From contig NC_080057.1 of assembly GCF_026212465.1 (NCBI RefSeq), forward strand, positions 11,434,608-11,498,607: DNA of 64,000 nt. The letters run 5' to 3'. Origin of the DNA: Amaranthus tricolor. Its lineage: Eukaryota > Streptophyta > Magnoliopsida > Caryophyllales > Amaranthaceae. Within the stretch, counting starts at the first letter, position 1, and every line of letters starts with the position of its first letter. A program made the translations under genes and the position numbers. The notes under the pieces are model-generated. The model saw nothing but the letters and a program-made list of their open reading frames with translations, did no database searches and had not been told where the DNA came from. Shown here one piece after another: positions 57,904-64,000 of the stretch.

Positions 57904-60645
57904 TCAGCTTTTTAGTGTATATTTCTTCCCCGTGAATGCTTGGAACTTTGGTTCCTCTGCTTTAACAGGTGGCTCCTCGCTTTTTGCTGCCTGAGTGCTC
58001 TGATCATAAGATAAGCATATGCATCAACCAAAAGAATCAGGATTGCACCGAAGGAAGAAAGGATTTATGAACAAAAGTAGACATACTTTTGGTGTTACAT
58101 TTGAGGCTTGGTCTGAACTTGACCCAAATACAAGTTTCCCATTAGGCCGAGTAGAAGTAATAGAGCTTAATGGTGTTTCTTTCTCCTTGCACAAAGAAGC
58201 AGCAGAAGTTGCTGCTACTTCAGATTTAGTCGACACTGGAATGGTGGTTGTTTCTTCAGCAGCCGCTGAAGACTTCCCATCTAAACGTCTCCCTGGTCCT
58301 GTAAATGGGTTAAATTTGGTGACTTTCTTAGCCGGCTCTTCTTCATCTAAGGAAACGGGATTTTAACAGGTTAGTATCTCGGATTAGCCATGTAATAGAA
58401 CTACTGAGAAGAACAGCATAAAAAAGAAAAAGACGAGAAACCTTCTGATCTTGGCTTCTTTGTTGGTGTTGTACGTGACGGCTTCTCAGGTTCTTTGTAA
58501 TCAAGGGGTGGTGCAAAGTCGACCTCACAGTCAGTCTCGATGATACTTACTGCTGCTGAAGGTTTGGTTTCTACTACATCGATGTAAAACTTTTTGTTGT
58601 TATAAGCAACCATGATAGTGTCCCCCGTGGTTAAACAAGAGAAGTTCCTCAAAGCTGTCTCCAACCTGCAAGAAGACATGAAGAATAAATATCGATCGAA
58701 ATCAAGCCAAAATCTAGTCTTCGTGTCAAATACAAAGCTTAGGCTAACAACTTACACAGCTTTAGGGTTGGATATATCCAAAAAATCCTTGGTGTGAGGT
58801 TGGAGTTTTACGAACGAGCCCTTCGATAGGCTGGCATTCTTAACTTGCACAATGTCTCCCTCTGAAAGAAGCATATTCTCCATCATCTAATACAACAAAA
58901 ATAATGCATTCAATGAATTTATTTGAGCTGTAACAACAAAGAAAAAACACTCGGTATACAGAGTGTTCTAAGTAAGCTCTCCGTCCTCTCGGATTTATTT
59001 TGATTGATCGAGTTAATCAAACAAAGAAATCATTACCCAGTATGGGAGATATATTAGACCCTCATCAGCAATAAATTCCAGCACTCCACAGTGAGTGACA
59101 CGACTAGCAGATGGATTGCTCAGCTCGAACAGCATCGGATACTCAATGTGCAGAAATGCTAGAAGGCAAATCAAATTATTTCAAGTGGGTAAGAACTACA
59201 TGAATCCGATGGTAAGTGCATATAAAGGCGCTTACCAAGTCGATCAAGAGCAGATGGAGGCATTATGACTGCGTTACAAAAGTAAGTAATGAGCTCACAA
59301 AACAAAAAAGTAGCTAATGTTGCAAATAAGTTAACAAGGTATGTAAATAAACCAAATGTGCAAGTGAAGAAATCTAGCTTCGTAGATCATATACATACTC
59401 TTATCACCCTTCTCCAAATGCGGCTGTACAAACAAAAACGAACTTGGATCACTAACAAGGAAACAGCAAAGCACTGCTTAGTGCAACAAATGGCTTATAT
59501 CACAAAGGAATTAATGCCTGGTCATACAAGGTGAGAAGGGAATAATCATGAGTTTAATTCAATTTCTATTTATCAAAGACTAAGGTAAATCCAACACACC
59601 AAATAAAAGAAGAGCATTGATCAATAAATTGTGTGATACTATGATCAAATGTACTATAACTAAAGAATTATACAAAAGCTAATTCAAGACAGACAGTTGA
59701 TAAACCTTTTCAATAAAAGAGGAAGGGTAGCATCGATAGTTTTGCGTAAATGACAATCCATCTTGACCATATTCTTCATGATGAGACTGCAACATCATTA
59801 ACAAACCCATAAATGATTGAAGCTCAATATATTCAACTGAAATCGAGGCAAGTGAAGGTTCCTAATGTAGAAATATACAGTGAAAGCTAGTCCATTTTTG
59901 GATGAATCCCAATATGTTGGGACTTAGGCTTTTGACATTGTTGTTGTAGTAGACCTATTTTAAAACGTATTTTGGCCTTTATTTACAAATTAAAGAAAAT
60001 AGAAGGGTGAAAAAAAATGAGAAATCTAAAAAATTCCACTTGAAAATAATTTTTTTAAGCAAAATAATCATTTTAATTTAATTTTGTTTATAAATATATA
60101 TTTTATATATCATGTATCTCGTACCCAATCGTTCGCGAGTCAATCTAGGTTCCGTTCCGCGTTCCCGTTCCCGTTCTCCGTTCCAAACTGAATGTCGTTC
60201 CAAGTAACAATGGTCGTAGTTGCTACTAACAATTCAAAGCTACCCAAAATCATGATTTCAAATGAAGGTTCCGAATGTTGCAAAATACAGAAAAAATTTA
60301 GACCTTTTTTTGACGATCACTGAGATTCATATATGGTTTATGTAGCCGACTCTAATCTTCGGGGACTTAGCTTTGGCATTGATGTTGTAGTAGCTACAAA
60401 CAATTCAAAGCGCCCCAAAATCGGGATTCCAAATATTATATAGATCACATCATATTGAAAACAATGTTTAATTCAGTACATTCTTTCTGATTCACAAGTT
60501 CTAAACCTCAGACTTCTACAGTTTTACACCTATAAGCTAATCAGTTCATCAAAATACTCCAAATCCTCAATGTAAAACAATCAACCAATAAATCAAGAAA
60601 CAAAACAAAGTAATATTTAAGGATAAATTTATTCTCACATACCAT
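57904..60645 (-). CDS. UFD1: UFD1, ubiquitin-binding cofactor of Cdc48/p97
   Basis: Minus-strand exons 60643-60645, 59706-59786, 59399-59423, 59236-59268, 59037-59158, 58756-58886, 58442-58665, 58087-58346 and 57904-57999 join in frame to 324 aa. UFD1 with NPL4 recruits ubiquitylated proteins to Cdc48 for degradation. Family signatures: [25 protein letters not shown] (here [14 protein letters not shown]), [73 protein letters not shown], then the C-terminal [21 protein letters not shown] and [12 protein letters not shown] near the end. Length is normal. The first coding exon contributes only the ATG; an upstream 5'UTR intron appears to end at about 60685 (GACAG). The N-terminus ([14 protein letters not shown]) differs from the commoner MFFDGY start. 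It looks intact. Confidence 0.95.
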
Positions 60646-61276
60646 AATTTCTGGGATTTTACAAAATCAGCAGAGACTAGTACCTGTCAAGAACACAGAA
60701 AACAATCAAGCAGAGCAGATTATTCAAACAAAGATTAAATAAAAAAATCAAAATTTTGACCCAAAACTTTCCAAGGCACAGAAATGGATAGCCATTTAGA
60801 TTACGAGTTACAATTATCAAATCCTAATCACCAATCAACAAAGTTATGACACAAAAAGTTAGCCCATAGAAATTAAACATAAATAGAAAAATAAGATAGG
60901 TTTTAAGATAATAATGACGAGAGATGATGTTGATGAATTACCCAGAAAAAATGTTTTAACAGTATTTGTCTGTGGGTTCAAGTGATAGGAAAGACAAGGG
61001 CTTTATCACCTGAAGTCCTGAAGAACTCACCAAACAAAACGGTGAGAGTAGCCTTTTAAGATTTCAAGTACAGATCATTTTAAAATGAAACGCAGACAGA
61101 AATAAGGAAAGTTTTGGGGTATTTTCAAAATAAGCATTAAATATATGAACTAAATAATCTAATTAATACAAAATAAAGAAAAATTAAGAATGTAGGCTTT
61201 TTATTTTAAGATCGTTTTTTTGAGAACGGTCTCTCACAAAAATAGTTTTTTTGGATTTTATTTTGGCTTCATATTA
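60646..61276 (-). promoter_or_regulatory. 5'UTR exons and upstream flank of UFD1
   Basis: The non-coding part of exon 1 runs to about 60683 (acceptor TTGACAG on the minus strand). A further leader exon with donor CTGG|GTAATT lies near 60952-61020. The promoter should lie right of about 61020. No clear TATA box. Confidence 0.5.
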
Positions 61277-61795
61277 CTCCCTCTGCCCCTCAATAAAGTT
61301 CCATAAAAATGTTAACATTAATTTTTCAATGAAACCTAGACAGAAATAAGTAATGTTTTGGATTTTATTTTGGCTTCTATATTACTCCTTCCGTCCCTCA
61401 GTTTCATAAAACTGTTCGCGAGAATTAAAAAAATAAAATTTTTTAGATAGTGAAAATATTATTTTATTAAATAATAAATTTGATTGAGAAAAAAAGGGGA
61501 CTAAAATTAAAAAAAATTAAAAGAAAGTGGAGAAAATATTGGCACCACGTCTAATAAAAAAAATATTTTTATAAAGTTAGTAGGAAATATATGAGGACTA
61601 TAACGAATAGAAAAATGTTAAACTAAAGTTAATGGAATATATGTAGGAACCATAAGCATTATTAAAATATTAAAATGAGAATGAGTAAGATTATTTTTGT
61701 ACAAATTTGTGATATAAATGAAAATATTTTTATGTGAACAACAAATGGAACACTTTAAAATGGAAAATGAGAACTTCTTTAAGGAACAGAGGGAG
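61277..61795. mobile_element. Stowaway-like MITE with a second nested left end
   Basis: Outer ends CTCCCTCTGCCCC and GGAACAGAGGGAG are each flanked by TA. A second left-type end CTCCTTCCGTCCC occurs near 61386, so two related copies overlap or one inserted into another. AT-rich interior, no transposase. Confidence 0.65.
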
Positions 61796-62370
61796 TATGA
61801 TATAAGAAATATGGATTGGAGGTTTTATAAATTGGTTTGGATTTTCACCGAAAATTCTAAATTGAAATATTTTGGTTCGAATTAGGTTTGACAAAAAATC
61901 AAAATTTCGAATCGAATTAAAGTAGTTTATTTTCGCATTAATAAATTAATAAATGTACTAAAAATTTTAAGCACTCTTACAAACAAAAATAAGCTTAGAA
62001 TCAACAATTCATGTTACATTATTTCATCGTATTTTTTCTACTATGACTTTTAATTTTTAAATTTATTATTTGGTTTTTAAATTCAGTTTGCAGTTAAATT
62101 TTTTTAATGAATGATTTGGACTTAAGAAGTTAAATTGAATTAATTTTGTTTGGTTTGATTTAAATTGTGACTAAATTTGGTTTAAATTTGGATTAAAAAA
62201 ATCAAAAAGTAAATTAACTTTGGTTTGCTTTGGTTTTACGTAAAAATCTAATCGCAAATTGAACATTCACCCTTATTTATGGATAGTGAATTTCACCCCA
62301 AAAATTGTAAACTAAGCAATGATATTCAATACTATCACTAAATTTTGTAAAATTTTTGGAAAAAAAATAC
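61796..62370. other. Intergenic, GGTTT/AACC-rich possible MITE
   Basis: No gene. Words such as TTGGTTTGGATTTT and TTTGGTTTGC recur, and the right part (TTCACCCTTAT near 62266) matches the end of a similar stretch near 57284. Likely a decayed dispersed element. Confidence 0.4.
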
Positions 62371-62425
62371 AAGTCGCACAAAATGTGCGTCTTAACCTGG
62401 TTCAAGTTGCACATTTTGTACAATT
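62371..62425. repeat. GTCGCAC hairpin module, left of the MULE remnant
   Basis: AGTCGCACAAAATGTGCG, then TTAACCTGGTTCAA, then GTTGCACATTTTGTAC: the same alternation of a GTCGC/GCGAC palindrome and an AACC/GGTT palindrome seen in the PMD element. Confidence 0.85.
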
Positions 62426-62625
62426 TATGTTTTTTCATTTTATATTTTATTTTTTTAAATATACGCATGATATCTTGGAGAATTTTAATGGTAATGAAGT
62501 ATATTATTCTACTAGATTTATTACGAATAGTCAATTTAAATCAGTAGATAAATTGTATGCTTGAGCTGACCATATAATATTATTATTGGTTTTCATTTTA
62601 CTCGTGCCTCTTATAAGCAAAAGTA

Positions 62626-63460
62626 GGGTCATACTACATAAGTATTTATCTACAAGATAGCTATTACTTAGATAATGCGGCTCGTATAGGATTAAGAACC
62701 AGGGCATGTGGTTGTCCATTTATGATAATTGGAAATTGCCATAAGCCTGGAGAAAGACCATGCAAGGTGAGAGTGTAACCTAGTGATAAATCAAGGCAAA
62801 ACCAACATCTATAGTGTACAAAGATGGTGATGTTAAAGCAAGTAAGTTGCTAGGTGACCTTCGAGATCATATCAGGCAACTTAGTGTGGCTAATATATAG
62901 CATGTGTTCATCATGACATTATTCAAGCAGAATTTCATGTGGTTTTACACTAGTATGAATTAAATATGCAACCTTAGACAAGCTATTAGACGTGCAAAAA
63001 GGATGGTAGGCCTCCTATACAACAATGTCTGTATTTATCACTCGAGCATAAACAACATGGTTTTGATGAATATAAATGCTGATGAAAAGTTGACTAGGTT
63101 ACTAATGTCAAACCCTAAACTCGTTTAACTTATACGTATATGACCTCATGTTAACCTAATCAATACCACCTACAAAAACTAATGACAAGAAGTGGTCTCT
63201 ATGTGAGGTTGTTGATATATGACGCGAACAAATCAGACCTTCTTGCTAACTTTTTAGTTGATGAGGGTTGAGGCCACAATTTCCTACAAGTGTTAGGGAG
63301 GTTAAGGAATTTTCTTGGTGGTGTTCAGACTCCTAATGTAATTGTAACAAATGTAGGTGTTAGACATTTATTATGTGTATGACCTTTAGGAAATGATGTG
63401 AAGAACATGGTATCGGTGAACATATATGTAAACAAAACAAAAAAGGAGAGATATTTTGGC
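62626..63460 (+). pseudogene. MULE (MuDR-type) transposase remnant
   Basis: Decayed coding sequence across stops and frameshifts. An N-terminal zinc-binding-like segment reads GLRTRACGCPFMIIGN near 62690. Later NQYHLQKLMTRSGLYV, ANFLVDEG and RNFLGGVQTPNVIVTN match the layout of the MULE transposase core, in which LD(S/T)TYKTN..., a FL..E..DNY segment and VIVTD precede the catalytic acid. Here the catalytic Asp after VIVT is Asn (VIVTN). LGNDVKNMV follows in the place of the LC..H..KNV segment. No intact frame exists; the similarity is by eye. Confidence 0.65.
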
Positions 63461-63844
63461 GTATGTAGTAGAATCCTATGGTTAATAAATCCAAAGTTGC
63501 TGATTATGAATACCATGATAATCAGTCATTTTCCTACATAATTAAAAATAATAAAAATAACAAATCAAACATATAATGCTCATAGTGATCAAACAATAAA
63601 TAGCAATTAATTGGACAATAATATTAAAGTAATTAATAAATTACAAAATCAAAAAAGTTAATATTAATCATTTTAAAATAAAATTAATAACAAATTTATT
63701 ACTTTTTAACAATAATAAATAATAACTTAAAAATAATCAATAATTAATTAAATAATAGAAATTAATTAATAAAATTATTTATATTTACAATAATACATAA
63801 ATAATTTATTATGAAATTCAACAAGTAATAAAAAAATTATTACA

Positions 63845-63925
63845 CAATCGCACCTTATATTGTGACTTGACCTACAGTCGCACATTTTTTTGCGACTTGA
63901 CCTAGGTCAAGTTGCACAAAACGTA
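63845..63925. repeat. GTCGCAC hairpin array, right of the MULE remnant
   Basis: ATCGCACCTTATATTGTGAC, then ACAGTCGCACATTTTTTTGC, then TTGACCTAGGTCAA and GTTGCACAAAACGT. Self-complementary modules as at 62371-62425, in the opposite flank of the transposase remnant. Confidence 0.85.
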
Positions 63926-63927
63926 TT

Positions 63928-64000
63928 GTAACAACCCAAATTACGTATTAACTCGTAAGTTAGGTCATAATGTGGTTACTCAATCCAAAGGATCCATGTC
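63928..64000. mobile_element. Possible LTR terminus at the window edge
   Basis: TGTAACAACCCAAATTACG resembles the starts at 3973 (TGTAACACCC) and 18986 (TGTAACAACCCGACC). It is cut by the window end, so it cannot be confirmed. Confidence 0.3.

Noticed and set aside
59289..59534. 81-codon plus-strand frame within UFD1
   Set aside because: It overlaps UFD1 exons and introns on the opposite strand.

Overview
The window is nuclear DNA of a flowering plant, most likely a eudicot. The evidence is AT-rich sequence, many short introns with GT-AG borders, Tekay-type and CRM-like Ty3/gypsy elements, hAT- and Stowaway-type MITEs, and plant gene families (FTSH3/10, UFD1, plant mobile domain). The species cannot be fixed from sequence alone.

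Region 1 (1-40.5 kb) is a large tandem duplication of an FTSH3/FTSH10-type mitochondrial AAA-metalloprotease gene. Copy 2 (26195-34028) has nine exons that join into an open frame of 814 codons with every catalytic motif. Copy 1 (770-18739) is a pseudogene: it has a 41-nt deletion in the AAA exon and a net 5-nt deletion in the last exon. Copy 1 also carries three insertions that copy 2 lacks: a 10.1-kb Tekay-like chromovirus in intron 4 (3973-14119), a deleted CRM-like element (18811-22965) and a solo LTR (23288-24263). Copy 2 carries a different CRM-like element just downstream (34392-39976). Each of the four insertions has a 5-bp target duplication, and the other copy keeps the matching empty site, so all four postdate the duplication. 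A LINE remnant in intron 3 and a hAT-like MITE in intron 8 are present in both copies and predate it.

Region 2 (40.5-43.9 kb) is AT-rich intergenic DNA with a (TA)n tract and two MITEs.

Region 3 (43964-49107) is a 5.1-kb element with long terminal inverted repeats and a candidate 8-bp target duplication. It carries a plant mobile domain (PMD) gene with its own promoter-like TATA box and a 5'UTR intron. The gene would encode 654 aa but is split in exon 3 by a 757-bp hAT-like MITE. The element also holds unusual GC-rich hairpins built on GTCGC...GCGAC and GAACC/GGTTC modules. The same modules flank a decayed MULE transposase at the right end of the window (62.4-63.9 kb). This is the most interesting signal I see.

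Region 4 (49.1-62.3 kb) holds two apparently intact housekeeping genes: a HAD-family pyrimidine 5'-nucleotidase-like hydrolase (52854-55039, +, 294 aa) and UFD1, the Cdc48 cofactor (60645-57904, -, 324 aa). They are separated by MITEs, a tRNA-related SINE and short tandem duplications. The genes have no evident functional connection; the mobile DNA and the duplication explain most of the layout.
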